Part shown: piece after piece, positions 49,777-58,534 of the stretch
Layout: the number at the start of each line of letters is the position of its first letter
Position numbering within the stretch: the stretch's first letter is position 1
The notes under the pieces: generated by a model
Databases searched by the model: none
Told to the model about the DNA's origin: nothing
The model's input: only the letters and a program-made list of their open reading frames with translations
Made by a program: the position numbers and the translations under genes
Source: Streptomyces sp. B21-083
GTDB taxonomy: Bacteria; Actinomycetota; Actinomycetes; Streptomycetales; Streptomycetaceae
DNA length: 64,000 nt
Assembly: GCF_036898825.1 (NCBI RefSeq)
Contig: NZ_JARUND010000001.1
Coordinates: 2,790,001 to 2,854,000, forward strand
Direction: 5' to 3'

Positions 49777-50403
49777 ATGAGTCACACTCTCGGCGTCCGG
49801 CAGGCCCAGAAGCAGAAGACCCGGCAGTCGCTTCTGGACGCGGCGCTCGGCCTGCTGGAGGACCAGAGCCTGAGCAGCCTCGGTCTGCGTGAGGTCACCC
49901 GCGCGGTCGGCGTCGCCCCGACCGCCTTCTACCGGCACTTCCGCTCCACGGCGGACCTCGGTGTCGCCCTCGTCGAGGAGGCGCTCGGCAGCCTCCACCC
50001 GATGATCGGTACGACGGTGTCGGGATCCGGCGACAGCGAGGACCGGATAGTCCGCGCGGTCGACCTGATCTCCGGCCACGTGCGGGCGCAGCCCGCCCAC
50101 GTCCGCTTCATCGCGCGCGAGCGGCACGGCGGGGTCCAGCCGGTCCGCGAGGCCATCCGGGACCAACTGGCCCGGTTCGCCGAGGAGGTGCGGGACGCGC
50201 TCGCCGAGCAGCCCGAGTCGGCGGGCTGGACCGAGGAGGACCTGCTGATGCTCGCGGGCCTGTACGTCGACCAGATGCTGATGACGGCCTCCCAGTTCCT
50301 GGAGACGCTGGACGCCCCGGTGGCGCGGCGCGAGCAGGTGGCCCACCTGGCGACCCGCCGGATGCGCCTGATCGCCATCGGCCGCCACCACTGGCTGGCC
50401 TGA
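49777..50403 (+). CDS. TetR-family regulator
   Basis: A 208-residue TetR protein: helix-turn-helix LGLREVTRAVGVAPTAFYRHF at about 35-60 (part of the N-terminal domain), then an all-helical C-terminal domain with a Trp- and Met-rich pocket (LMLAGLYVDQMLMTASQFL). The N-terminus MSHTLGVRQAQKQKTRQSLL resembles FabR-like regulators of fatty acid metabolism, but that is weak. It is divergent from the two small membrane protein genes, its probable targets along with itself. Confidence 0.87.
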   Translation: MSHTLGVRQAQKQKTRQSLLDAALGLLEDQSLSSLGLREVTRAVGVAPTAFYRHFRSTADLGVALVEEALGSLHPMIGTTVSGSGDSEDRIVRAVDLISGHVRAQPAHVRFIARERHGGVQPVREAIRDQLARFAEEVRDALAEQPESAGWTEEDLLMLAGLYVDQMLMTASQFLETLDAPVARREQVAHLATRRMRLIAIGRHHWLA

Positions 50404-50445
50404 CCCGGCCCGGCCCACGGGGAACGTCGGCCCCGGATACGCACG

Positions 50446-50480
50446 TGGGCGGCGCGCCCGTCCGTCGGGCGCGCCGCCCA
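50446..50480. terminator. Bidirectional terminator between tetR and the lipoprotein gene
   Basis: A perfect 15-bp stem (TGGGCGGCGCGCCCG and its complement) with a 5-nt loop lies between two convergent genes, 43 nt after tetR and 35 nt after the lipoprotein stop on the other strand. Confidence 0.85.
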
Positions 50481-50514
50481 TGCCGTACCAGCGAGGCCTC
50501 CGGCCCCGCCGCCG

Positions 50515-50877
50515 TCAGCCCTGCTGCTGAGCCTGCTGACCCTGGCCCTGCCCGCCGCCGGGGCCACCGCCGCAGCCGCCGCCACCCTGGCCATCGCCAC
50601 TACCGGGGCCGCCGGACGGCATGCCCGAGGGGGCGCCGGACGGGGCAGCGCCGGTCGGCATGCCCGATGGAGCCCCCGAGGCGCCGCCGGTCGGCGCACC
50701 TGACGGGGCACCGCTGGGCGCCCCCGAGGGGGCGCCGGACGGGCGCTGGCAACTCTGCCCGGAGGTACCGGACTTGCCGCTGGTCGAGGTCGACGAGTCA
50801 CCCGAACCACACGCGCTGAGCACCAGCGGGGACAGTGCCAGCAGGGCCACGGCGGGGACGAGACGCACACGCTTCAT
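50515..50877 (-). CDS. Small lipoprotein with Pro-Ser-Gly-Ala repeats
   Basis: A 120-residue exported lipoprotein: signal MKRVRLVPAVALLALSPLV with lipobox LSAC. After a Ser/Thr/Gly linker with one Cys there are tandem PSGA and PSGAPSGM repeats and a Gly/Gln-rich tail with another Cys. The low-complexity body looks like a flexible wall-spanning or adhesive stalk. Function unknown. The ATG at 50877 has CTGGAG upstream. The 200 nt upstream to 51077 hold no other gene that I can see. Confidence 0.75.
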   Translation of the reverse strand: MKRVRLVPAVALLALSPLVLSACGSGDSSTSTSGKSGTSGQSCQRPSGAPSGAPSGAPSGAPTGGASGAPSGMPTGAAPSGAPSGMPSGGPGSGDGQGGGGCGGGPGGGQGQGQQAQQQG

Positions 50878-51077
50878 GAGAACAACTCCAGGAAAGATGA
50901 GGGAGTTTCGAGGCGGGCATCGAATCAACGACACCTGGTGCTTCCTTGAGGCCGCCCTGTTCTCTGCCTGTGCGTCAGGTAAAGCACGCCTATAGAGACG
51001 CGCCAGACCTGGTCTTTCTCGCCGTACAGCGAACTACCCACTGGTACAGGTCCGTGACAGAAGTCGCCGTGCGGCCC

Positions 51078-51938
51078 CTATCCGAGCCGTACGCTCGCCA
51101 ACTGCCGCGACTGGGCGACGAGTCGGTCCGCGCTGTCCCAGACCTCGGCGTCCTCCTCCAGAAAGCCGCCGGCCAGGTTTCGGGTCGTTATCGAGACCCG
51201 CAGCGGGCCCGGCGCGGGACGGCAGCGCACGTGCACGGTGAGTTCGACCGTCGGGACCCAGCCGGAGAGGCCGATCTCGAACGCGGTCGGCGGCAGCGCG
51301 TCGACGGCGAGGAGCAGCGCGAGCGGGTCGGTCTCGCGGCCGTCGGCGAGCCCGAACCAGGACCGCATCTCCCCCTTGCCGGAAGGCGCGCCGAGCGCCC
51401 AGCCGAGCGTGGCCGGGTCGAGCTTCAGCATCAGCCGGTCGGCGATGGCGGAGCCGCCGGGGACCGGGGCGGGTGCGTCCTGGGGACCGAAGCACTGGTC
51501 CATGGGCGGCATCGCGGGCGGCGTGGCGGTCGTCCGGACGTCGTCGGGCAGGGCACCGAGGTCGCCGTAGGAGGCGAGGACACGGATGCGTTCGACCTCC
51601 TGACCCTCGTCGTCGTACTGGAAGAGCGAGGCCGTGCCGGTCGACAGCGAGCGTCCGGCGCGGACGACCTCCGTGCGGACGACGGCCGGGCCCGGGCGGG
51701 ACGCGGTGAGGTAGTGCGCGGAGACACTGAAGGGGTCACTGTGCGGAAGGGCGTCCGCGAGGGCGCGGCCCAGCACCGCCAGCAGATAGCCGCCGTTGAC
51801 GGCGTTGATGACGGTCCAGCCGGCCGAGAGTTCGGTGTCGTAGACACCGGGCGCGCGCCGGGTGACGGCGGTGTCCCGGTCGAACTCGCTGTCACCGATG
51901 GTGGCCCGCACGGACTGGGCGGAAGCTGCTTCTGGCAT
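51078..51938 (-). CDS. Acyl-CoA thioesterase family protein (double hot-dog)
   Basis: A 286-residue protein with two hot-dog repeats of the TesB/4HBT_3 type: WTVINAVNGGYLLAVLGRAL and FSVSAHYLTASRPGPAVVRT in the first, EIGLSGWVPTVELTVHVRC and LVAQSRQLASVRLG in the second. It probably hydrolyses acyl-CoA esters in the cytoplasm; chain-length preference is unknown. The ATG at 51938 gives MPEAASAQSVRATIGD. It is divergent from the esterase gene. Confidence 0.84.
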   Translation of the reverse strand: MPEAASAQSVRATIGDSEFDRDTAVTRRAPGVYDTELSAGWTVINAVNGGYLLAVLGRALADALPHSDPFSVSAHYLTASRPGPAVVRTEVVRAGRSLSTGTASLFQYDDEGQEVERIRVLASYGDLGALPDDVRTTATPPAMPPMDQCFGPQDAPAPVPGGSAIADRLMLKLDPATLGWALGAPSGKGEMRSWFGLADGRETDPLALLLAVDALPPTAFEIGLSGWVPTVELTVHVRCRPAPGPLRVSITTRNLAGGFLEEDAEVWDSADRLVAQSRQLASVRLG

Positions 51939-52082
51939 GGGTGAACGATACAGCAGAACAATACTAAGCAGTAGCTTTGTGCTGTTGGTCAGAATCGCAC
52001 ACTTGGTAAGTGCCCGGATTGTCTTGGGTAAGGGTTTCTCCGCAGCCGTGACCTGTCGGCCCCGATCGTCCTCATCACAGAC

Positions 52083-53348
52083 ATGAGCCTCACCGGTACG
52101 CCGTTCCTCCTCACGACGATCGCGCTCGCCGCCCTCGCCGTACTGCTGCCCCTCGCCCTCTGGTCCCGGGTGCGCGGGCCCGCCCTCGTGCGGGGCGCCG
52201 CCCGGCTGCTGATGGTGCTGTTCGCCCAGGGCACGGCGGTCACCCTGGTCTTCCTGCTGGTGAACAACTCCAACAACCTGTACGACAACTGGGGCGACCT
52301 CCTCGGCACGGGCGACCACGTTCAGGCCGCCGCCGACCTCGGCCCCGACGGCACCGGCGGTATCTCGCTGCGCAAGCTGCCGAAGGTGAGGCAGACGTTC
52401 CGCGAGGCCAGCGGGCCGGGCATGCACGCGGCCGGCGGCGTCGACGTCACCGACCTCAAGGGCCAGGTCTCGGGCGTCGACGCCGAGGTCTACGTCTGGC
52501 TGCCCCCGCAGTACCACGAGGCCGCCTACCAGCACCGCCGGTTCCCGGTCGTCGAGCTGCTGCCCGGCTACCCGGGCTCGGCGAAGTCCTGGTTCGGTTC
52601 GCTGCACGCGCCCGAGCAGCTGCTGCCGCTGATGAAGAGCGGCCAGATCACGCCCTTCATCCTGGTGTCGCCGCGTACGACGCTCATCGCCGACGCGGAC
52701 ACGGGCTGCGCCAACATCGCGGGCCGGGTCAACGCGGACACCTGGCTCAGTGTCGACGTACCGAAGATGGTCACGGACAACTTCCGCGCCGAGAGCGGGC
52801 CGGGCGGCTGGGCCGTCGCCGGGTACTCGGCCGGAGCGCACTGCGCGGCGAAGCTCGCCGTCGCGCACCCCGACCGCTACCGGGCCGCGGTGTCCATGTC
52901 CGGCTACAACGACCCGGCCGGGGAACCCCTCTCGCTGGCCGCCGAGACCCCACAACTGAGGGCCGCGAACAACCCGTACCTGATCCTCAAGCACGACCGG
53001 GTCCCGCCCGCGATCGCGCTCTACGTCTCCGGCGAGGCCGGCGACGGCTACGAGGCGGGCAGGGCTCTGCAGAAGGTGGCGAATCCGCCGACGGCGGTGG
53101 ACGTGGTGTTTCTGCCGCGCAGCGCCGGCGGCCACAACATGGCGCTGTGGCGGCCCCAGATCACCACGGTGTTCCGCTGGCTGACCCAGCAGTTCGACGC
53201 GGGCGGCCAGAAGGCGGGCGGCGGCCGGGCCGGCACCACCGGCTCTACCGCGCGGACTCCTCGTCATGGGCCGTCGACCGGCGGTGCCACGCGCGCGGCG
53301 CTCGCCAGTGGTACCGCATCGCGAGCAGCCGCAGTACGAAAGCCGTGA
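52083..53348 (+). CDS. Putative membrane-anchored esterase (alpha/beta hydrolase, esterase D/antigen 85-like)
   Basis: A 421-residue protein with two N-terminal hydrophobic helices (about 8-25 and 42-60), then an alpha/beta hydrolase domain of the putative-esterase family. The nucleophile elbow is VAGYSAGAHCA, the oxyanion region FPVVELLPGYPGSAKSWFG, and the final His in SAGGHNMALWR. It probably acts outside the membrane on esters; the substrate is unknown. The last 35 residues overlap, in the other strand, the truncated TRIC gene by 104 nt and are low-complexity, so this tail is probably not part of the original protein. Confidence 0.82.
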   Translation: MSLTGTPFLLTTIALAALAVLLPLALWSRVRGPALVRGAARLLMVLFAQGTAVTLVFLLVNNSNNLYDNWGDLLGTGDHVQAAADLGPDGTGGISLRKLPKVRQTFREASGPGMHAAGGVDVTDLKGQVSGVDAEVYVWLPPQYHEAAYQHRRFPVVELLPGYPGSAKSWFGSLHAPEQLLPLMKSGQITPFILVSPRTTLIADADTGCANIAGRVNADTWLSVDVPKMVTDNFRAESGPGGWAVAGYSAGAHCAAKLAVAHPDRYRAAVSMSGYNDPAGEPLSLAAETPQLRAANNPYLILKHDRVPPAIALYVSGEAGDGYEAGRALQKVANPPTAVDVVFLPRSAGGHNMALWRPQITTVFRWLTQQFDAGGQKAGGGRAGTTGSTARTPRHGPSTGGATRAALASGTASRAAAVRKP

Positions 53349-53625
53349 CGACCGCGAGCCCACTGGTGAACGGGTTGAGCACTTCGTAGCGGATGCAGAG
53401 GACCACCAGCGCGGAGCCGACGATCGCCGGGACCGCGTACAGGTCACGGTCCCAGCGCAGCAGGGAGGGAACCTCGTTGGCGAGGACGTCACGCAGCACT
53501 CCGCCGCCCACGGCGGTCGCGAGACCGAGGGCGGCGGAGGCGGTGAGGCCGAGGCCGTGGTCGTACGCCTTGACCGTGCCCGTAACGCAGAACAGGCCGA
53601 GCCCCGCCGCGTCGAACACGTTCAC
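53245..53625 (-). CDS. Half-length TRIC/UPF0126 (YicG-like) membrane protein
   Basis: About 126 residues equal to the second half of a TRIC-type cation channel: VNVFDAAGLGLFCVTGTVKA, GLATAVGGGVLRDVLANEVP and the helix VVTAFVLRLLAMRYHWRAPR. Full proteins are about 210 residues and hold two such three-helix repeats; the first is absent. Homology begins immediately at a GTG (53625, or 53619 with GGGGGT about 4 nt before it), only 55 nt after the M1 peptidase stop. It may be a truncated pseudogene or a still-translated one-repeat form that could pair in opposite topologies. Confidence 0.72.
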   Translation of the reverse strand: MNVFDAAGLGLFCVTGTVKAYDHGLGLTASAALGLATAVGGGVLRDVLANEVPSLLRWDRDLYAVPAIVGSALVVLCIRYEVLNPFTSGLAVVTAFVLRLLAMRYHWRAPRAWHRRSTAHDEESAR

Positions 53626-53679
53626 CCCCGTAATGTGACCGCGGCCGTCCCAGGGGGCCGGGCAGCTCACGGAACGGGC

Positions 53680-55071
53680 CTACAGGGCGGGCTTGCCGGT
53701 CGTGAACAGCCATGTCCGGAACAGATCGTCGAGCTGCTTGCCACTGATCTTCTCCGCGAGCCGGACGAAGTCGTCCGTGTTCGCGTTCCCGTACCGGTGG
53801 AGTCTGGTCCAGGTGGGCAGGAGCTTGAAGAAGGCGGCGTCGCCGATGCGTTCGCGGAGCATCTGGAGGGTCATCGCGCCACGCTGGTACACGGCCGAGG
53901 CGAACATCGTGTCGCGCTGCGGGTCCCCGACGACGGTCTGCCAGAAGGCGTTGTCGGCGGGGCGGGAGTTGTAGCCGGCGAGGAAGGAGTCGTGCGCCGA
54001 GCGGGTTCCCTTGTACTCGGCCCACAGCCACTGGGAGTAGGTCGCGAAACCCTCGTTGAGCCAGATGTCCTTCCAGTGGTCCACCGACACGGAGTCGCCG
54101 AACCACTGATGGGCCAGCTCGTGCACGATGGTCGTCTCGTTGCGCACGGCCGAGTACACCGGCTTGGTCTGCGTCTCCAGCGAGAACCCGGCCTCCGGCA
54201 TGTCGTCGACGATCGCGCCGGTCTCCTCGAACGGGTACGGCCCGAAGACCTTCGACCAGTAGTCGGTGGCCTCCGCCGTCACCGCGTACACGTCGACGTT
54301 GTTGCTGTTGGCCAGCACCGGGTCGATGGCCACGTAGATCGGCGTCCCGCCGGGCGTGACGCCCGTCCTCACGTCGAACTTCCCGATGGTCGCGGTGGCG
54401 AGGTAGGTCGCCATCTGCTTCTTCTCGCGCCAATGGGTGTAGGTCGAGCCGCCCTTGTCGTACGTCGACACCAGCCGGCCGTTGGAGACACCGGTCAGCC
54501 CCTTCGGCGCCTTGATCCGGATGTCGAAGGAGGCCTTGTCGGAAGGGTGGTCGCTGGACGGGAACCAGGTGGAGGCGGCGTTGGGTTCGCAGGCGACGAA
54601 GACACCGTCGTCTGTCTTCATCCACCCGTAGCTGGAGCCGAAGACGATGGGCCCGCCCAGCGCTTCGGGCACGCCGCCGTAGGTGACGGCGACCTTGAAC
54701 TCCCGCCCCTTGGACAGGGAGCCGCGGGGCGTGACGCGTATCTCGTCGCCCGTGCGCGTGAACTGGGCCCGTCTGCCGTCCACTTCGACCCGGGTGACCT
54801 CCAACTGCTGGAGGTCCAGATCGAAGGACGACAGGTTCTGGGTGGCGCGGGCGGTGATGGTCGTCAGCCCGTCGAGACGGTCGGTGTCCGGGTTGTACGC
54901 GACGTCGAGGGCGTAGTGCCGGGCGTCGAAGCCACCGTTGCCGAGCTGCGGGAAGTAGGAGTCACCGATGCCGTCGGCGCCCGGGGTCGGATGCGAGGAG
55001 GCGGCGATCACAAGGAAAGAGGCCGCCGCGGTGGCGACGGCCCCTAAACGTGCCGAACGGGAGAGTGCCAT
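53680..55071 (-). CDS. Secreted M1-family metallopeptidase
   Basis: A 463-residue aminopeptidase-type enzyme. The N-terminus has a Sec-like signal (SARLGAVATAAASFLVIAASS). The M1 fold carries the exopeptidase region (EAGFSLETQTKPVYS) and the zinc site HELAHQWFGDSVSVDHWKD with the third ligand in WLNEGFATYSQW. The helical C-domain is shorter than in PepN, as in actinobacterial secreted forms. The ATG at 55071 has AAGGGA upstream. It lies downstream of the oligopeptide ABC operon on the same strand, so its peptides could feed that importer. Confidence 0.92.
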   Translation of the reverse strand: MALSRSARLGAVATAAASFLVIAASSHPTPGADGIGDSYFPQLGNGGFDARHYALDVAYNPDTDRLDGLTTITARATQNLSSFDLDLQQLEVTRVEVDGRRAQFTRTGDEIRVTPRGSLSKGREFKVAVTYGGVPEALGGPIVFGSSYGWMKTDDGVFVACEPNAASTWFPSSDHPSDKASFDIRIKAPKGLTGVSNGRLVSTYDKGGSTYTHWREKKQMATYLATATIGKFDVRTGVTPGGTPIYVAIDPVLANSNNVDVYAVTAEATDYWSKVFGPYPFEETGAIVDDMPEAGFSLETQTKPVYSAVRNETTIVHELAHQWFGDSVSVDHWKDIWLNEGFATYSQWLWAEYKGTRSAHDSFLAGYNSRPADNAFWQTVVGDPQRDTMFASAVYQRGAMTLQMLRERIGDAAFFKLLPTWTRLHRYGNANTDDFVRLAEKISGKQLDDLFRTWLFTTGKPAL

Positions 55072-55148
55072 GAGTCGTCCCTTTTCGAGCGTGTGCCGGT
55101 CGGATAAGACGGACACGGACGACTCTGCGCTCTCCCGTTCGGGCATGT

Positions 55149-55173
55149 GCATGACTTTGCCAACTTGTCATGC
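55149..55173. promoter_or_regulatory. Inverted repeat between the peptide ABC operon and the M1 peptidase gene
   Basis: GCATGAC (55149-55155) and GTCATGC (55167-55173) form a 7-bp inverted repeat with an 11-nt centre, directly after the ABC ATPase stop at 55175. It could be a weak terminator of the ABC operon or an operator of the peptidase gene. Confidence 0.35.
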
Positions 55174-55174
55174 C

Positions 55175-56371
55175 CTACTTGTCGGTTGACTCCTGAGGGG
55201 CCGTGGGCTCGTCGTTCGTCTGCGGGTCGGTGGGGGCTGTTCGCGCCCCTGGGCCGGCCTTCGCGGCCGGCGTCACCAGTTCCACCGCTTCCCGGGCGGC
55301 CGACAGCAATTCGATGTCCTGCGGGGCCTGGTCCTCGGCGTTCTCCGGGTGGTGACAGGCGACCTGCTGGCCGGGCTTCAGCTCCAGGAGCGGCGGCTCG
55401 GTCGTCTTGCAGATCTCCGTCGCCTTCCAGCACCGGGTGTGGAACCGGCAGCCGCTGGGCGGTGCGATCGGCGACGGCACATCGCCCTTGAGCAGGATGC
55501 GCTCGCTCTTGGCGCCCCGCCGCCTGGGGTCGGGAACCGGCACCGCCGACATCAGGGCCTTGGTGTACGGGTGCATCGGCGCCTGGTACAGGGAGGTCCG
55601 GTCGGCGAGCTCGACGATCTTGCCGAGGTACATCACCGCGATCCGGTCCGAGACATGGCGTACGACGGAAAGGTCGTGCGCGATGATCACGTAGGTCAGG
55701 CCGAGTTCCTTCTGGAGGTCGTCCATCAGGTTCACGACCTGCGCCTGGATCGACACGTCCAGCGCGGAGACCGGCTCGTCCGCCACGACCAGCTTCGGCT
55801 TCAGGGCCAGCGCGCGGGCGATGCCGATGCGCTGGCGCTGGCCGCCGGAGAACTCGTGCGGGTAGCGGTTGAAGTGCTCGGGGCTCAGGCCCACCAGCTC
55901 CAGGAGGCGCTGCACCTCCTTCTTCACCCCGCCCTCGGGCTCCACGCCCTGGAGCCGGAAGGGCGCCGAGACGATCGAGCCGATGGTGTGACGGGGGTTC
56001 AGGGAGCCGTACGGGTCCTGGAAGATCATCTGGATGTCCCGCCGCAGCGGACGCATCCCGGCCGCGTTCAGCCGCGTGATGTCCTGGCCCTCGAAGTGGA
56101 TCGAGCCGGCGGTCGGATCCTGGAGCCGGGTGACGACCCGGCCCATGGTCGACTTGCCGCAGCCGGACTCACCGACGACGCCGAGGGTCTCGCCCTTGCG
56201 CACCTCGAAGGAGATGCCGTCGACGGCCTTCACCGCGGCGACCTGACGCTGCAGGATCCCCTTCTTGATGGGGAAGTGCTTGACCAGGCCCTCGACCTTG
56301 AGCAGCACTTCGCGCTCGTCGGAGGAGGCCGCCGCCTCGGTCGCTGCCTCGGGTTTCTTCGTCTCGCTCAC
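55175..56371 (-). CDS. Oligopeptide ABC transporter ATP-binding protein (DppF/OppF-like)
   Basis: One of two ATPases of a peptide importer. The 398-residue protein has Walker [10 protein letters not shown], signature [15 protein letters not shown], Walker [13 protein letters not shown], the His switch in IIAHDLSVV and a C-terminal oligo_HPY domain with [14 protein letters not shown]. The extended Glu/Pro/Ala tail is not part of the family core. Its ATG overlaps the preceding ATPase stop by 4 nt, so the two are translationally coupled. It is last gene of the operon. Confidence 0.93.
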   Translation of the reverse strand: MSETKKPEAATEAAASSDEREVLLKVEGLVKHFPIKKGILQRQVAAVKAVDGISFEVRKGETLGVVGESGCGKSTMGRVVTRLQDPTAGSIHFEGQDITRLNAAGMRPLRRDIQMIFQDPYGSLNPRHTIGSIVSAPFRLQGVEPEGGVKKEVQRLLELVGLSPEHFNRYPHEFSGGQRQRIGIARALALKPKLVVADEPVSALDVSIQAQVVNLMDDLQKELGLTYVIIAHDLSVVRHVSDRIAVMYLGKIVELADRTSLYQAPMHPYTKALMSAVPVPDPRRRGAKSERILLKGDVPSPIAPPSGCRFHTRCWKATEICKTTEPPLLELKPGQQVACHHPENAEDQAPQDIELLSAAREAVELVTPAAKAGPGARTAPTDPQTNDEPTAPQESTDK

Positions 56372-57459
56372 AGCTTCGGCGCAATCTCTTCGGTCCAGAT
56401 CCGCGTACGGTCCTCCGGCGAGAGGTGGCAGGCGGAGTAGTGCCCGCCGGCGACCTGCTGGAGCTCCGGGCGGACGGTACGGGTGACATCGCCCTTGGGG
56501 ATGTCCGCGTACGGGCAGCGCGGGTGGAAGGCGCAGCCCGAGGGGACGTTGATGAGGCTCGGCGGCTGTCCCTTGACGGGGATGAGCCGCTCGGAGGTCT
56601 CACGGTCGATGCGCGGCATGGAACCGAGCAGACCCCAGGTGTACGGGTGCTGCGGCTGCGCGAAGATCTCGTCGACGGGCCCGCGCTCCACGCACCGGCC
56701 GCCGTACATCACCAGGACCTCGTCGGCGATCTCGGCGACCACGCCGAGGTCGTGGGTGATCAGGACGACCGCGGAGCCGAACTCCTTCTGCAGATCCCGG
56801 ATCAGGTCGAGGATCTGCGCCTGGACGGTCACGTCGAGGGCGGTGGTCGGCTCGTCCGCGATGAGCAGTTCGGGGTTGTTGACCAGCGCCATCGCGATCA
56901 TCGCGCGCTGGCGCATACCGCCGGAGAACTCGTGCGGGTAGCTGTCGACGCGCTTGCCGGGCTCGGGGATGCCGACCCGGTCGAGCATCTCGATCGCCCG
57001 GGTACGGGCGACCTTCTTGCTGACGTCGTGGTGGACGCGGTACGCCTCCACGATCTGGTCGCCGATCTTGTAGTACGGGTGCATCGCGGACAGCGGATCC
57101 TGGAAGATCATCGCCATGTCGCGGCCCCGCAGCTTGCGGACCTCGTCCGGGTCAGCGCCGACCAGTTCCTTGCCGTCGAGCCAGATCTCGCCGGACATCC
57201 GCACGTTCTTGCCGCGGGCGCCGAGCCGGTGCAGGCCCATGACGGCCAGCGAGGTGACGGACTTGCCGGAGCCGGACTCACCCACGATGGAGAGGGTCTT
57301 GCCCTTCTCCAGCTGGAAGCTGAGTCCGTCGACGGACTTGACCACACCGTCGTCGGTCGGGAAGTGCACCTTGAGGTCGCGGACGTCGAGGAAGGCACTG
57401 GGCGCGTTCGCGGGCGAGGGCTCGCCCACCGCCGCGCCGGTCTTGGACAGTTCGGTCAC
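56368..57459 (-). CDS. Oligopeptide ABC transporter ATP-binding protein (DppD/OppD-like)
   Basis: Second ATPase of the importer, 363 residues: Walker [12 protein letters not shown], signature [15 protein letters not shown], Walker [23 protein letters not shown] and a C-terminal oligo_HPY domain with the cysteine cluster [12 protein letters not shown]. Some OppD proteins bind an Fe-S cluster at such cysteines. Start and stop overlap its neighbours by 4 nt, marking tight coupling with the permease and the other ATPase. Confidence 0.94.
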   Translation of the reverse strand: MTELSKTGAAVGEPSPANAPSAFLDVRDLKVHFPTDDGVVKSVDGLSFQLEKGKTLSIVGESGSGKSVTSLAVMGLHRLGARGKNVRMSGEIWLDGKELVGADPDEVRKLRGRDMAMIFQDPLSAMHPYYKIGDQIVEAYRVHHDVSKKVARTRAIEMLDRVGIPEPGKRVDSYPHEFSGGMRQRAMIAMALVNNPELLIADEPTTALDVTVQAQILDLIRDLQKEFGSAVVLITHDLGVVAEIADEVLVMYGGRCVERGPVDEIFAQPQHPYTWGLLGSMPRIDRETSERLIPVKGQPPSLINVPSGCAFHPRCPYADIPKGDVTRTVRPELQQVAGGHYSACHLSPEDRTRIWTEEIAPKL

Positions 57460-58463
57460 GAGAGCCTCACCCGCGGGTCGGCGGCCGCGTAGAGCAGGTC
57501 CACCAGAAGATTTGCGACAACGACGAAGAGAGCGGCGAGCAGGGTCACGCCGAGGATCGGGGGCAGGTCGTTGTCCTTGATGCCCTGCACCGCGTACTCA
57601 CCGACACCGTGCAGCGAGAACACCGTCTCGGTGATCAGCGCGCCGCCGAGCAGCAGGCCCAGGTCCATGCCGAACACGGTGATGATCGGCGTGAGCGCGG
57701 CCCGCAGACCGTGCCGGACGACGACCTTGCGCTCCCGCAGGCCCTTGGCGCGGGCCGTGCGGATGAAGTCCTCGTTCATCGTCTCCAGCATCCCGGAGCG
57801 GGTGAGCCGCGCGTAGATGGCGGAGTAGAGAAGGGCGAGCGAACACCACGCCGGGAACAGGGTGTTGGCCCACTGTGCCGGGTTCTCGGTGAACGGCACA
57901 TAGGTTCTGCCGAAGATCGGCCACTGGTAGGTGAAGAGCAGCAGTGCCAGGTTACCCGTGAAGAACATGGGCAGCGAGACACCGGCGAGGGCGACGCCCA
58001 TGAAGGACCGGTCGAAGAACGATCCGGGCTTCAGCGCGGAGACGACACCGATCGTCACACCGGACACCAGCCACATGACGGCAGCGCCGGCGGCGAGCGA
58101 GATCGTCACCGGAAGGCGGGAGGTGAGCTGCGGCCAGACCGCCTCGTGGGTTTTGAAGGAGTAACCGAAGCACGGCGCGTTGCAGTGTGCCGTGGTGGGC
58201 CCCAGGTCATACGTGGCACCGGCCACGATCCCCTTGATGAAGTGCCAGTACTGGAGGTAAAGGGGGTCGTCCAGACCGAGGTTGCGCTTGACCGCGGCGA
58301 TGTCCGCCGCCGACGGACTCTTCCCGATGTACTGCTGGGCCAACTGGTCGGCGGTCTGGCCGGCGAACCGTGGCAGCAGGAAGAAGATGGCGAAGGTCAC
58401 CGCGGTGACGACCAGCAGCAGGATCACTGCCGCGAACGTCCGACGGAGGATGTACGAGATCAC
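57456..58463 (-). CDS. Oligopeptide ABC transporter permease (DppB/OppB-like)
   Basis: A 335-residue inner-membrane permease: MISYILRRTFAAVILLLVVT at the N-terminus, six helices, a large external loop with two Cys (THCNAPCFGYSF-like, here AHCNAPCFGYSF) and the cytoplasmic EAA loop DFIRTARAKGLRERKVVVRH, which contacts the ATPase. Its stop overlaps the ATPase start by 4 nt. A strong hairpin lies between it and the upstream solute-binding gene. Confidence 0.94.
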   Translation of the reverse strand: MISYILRRTFAAVILLLVVTAVTFAIFFLLPRFAGQTADQLAQQYIGKSPSAADIAAVKRNLGLDDPLYLQYWHFIKGIVAGATYDLGPTTAHCNAPCFGYSFKTHEAVWPQLTSRLPVTISLAAGAAVMWLVSGVTIGVVSALKPGSFFDRSFMGVALAGVSLPMFFTGNLALLLFTYQWPIFGRTYVPFTENPAQWANTLFPAWCSLALLYSAIYARLTRSGMLETMNEDFIRTARAKGLRERKVVVRHGLRAALTPIITVFGMDLGLLLGGALITETVFSLHGVGEYAVQGIKDNDLPPILGVTLLAALFVVVANLLVDLLYAAADPRVRLS

Positions 58464-58474
58464 GGGGATCGGCC

Positions 58475-58508
58475 TGGTGCCCGCGGGGTGCGAAACCCGC
58501 GGGCACCA
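58475..58508 (-). terminator. Intra-operon hairpin between the binding-protein and permease genes
   Basis: A perfect 13-bp stem (TGGTGCCCGCGGG and its complement) with an 8-nt loop fills the 71-nt gap between the substrate-binding protein gene and the first downstream permease. Such hairpins often cause partial termination or 3'-end protection, giving more binding protein than transporter. Confidence 0.7.
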
Positions 58509-58534
58509 ATGCCTTCACCTGCCTTCCGGGGCTG

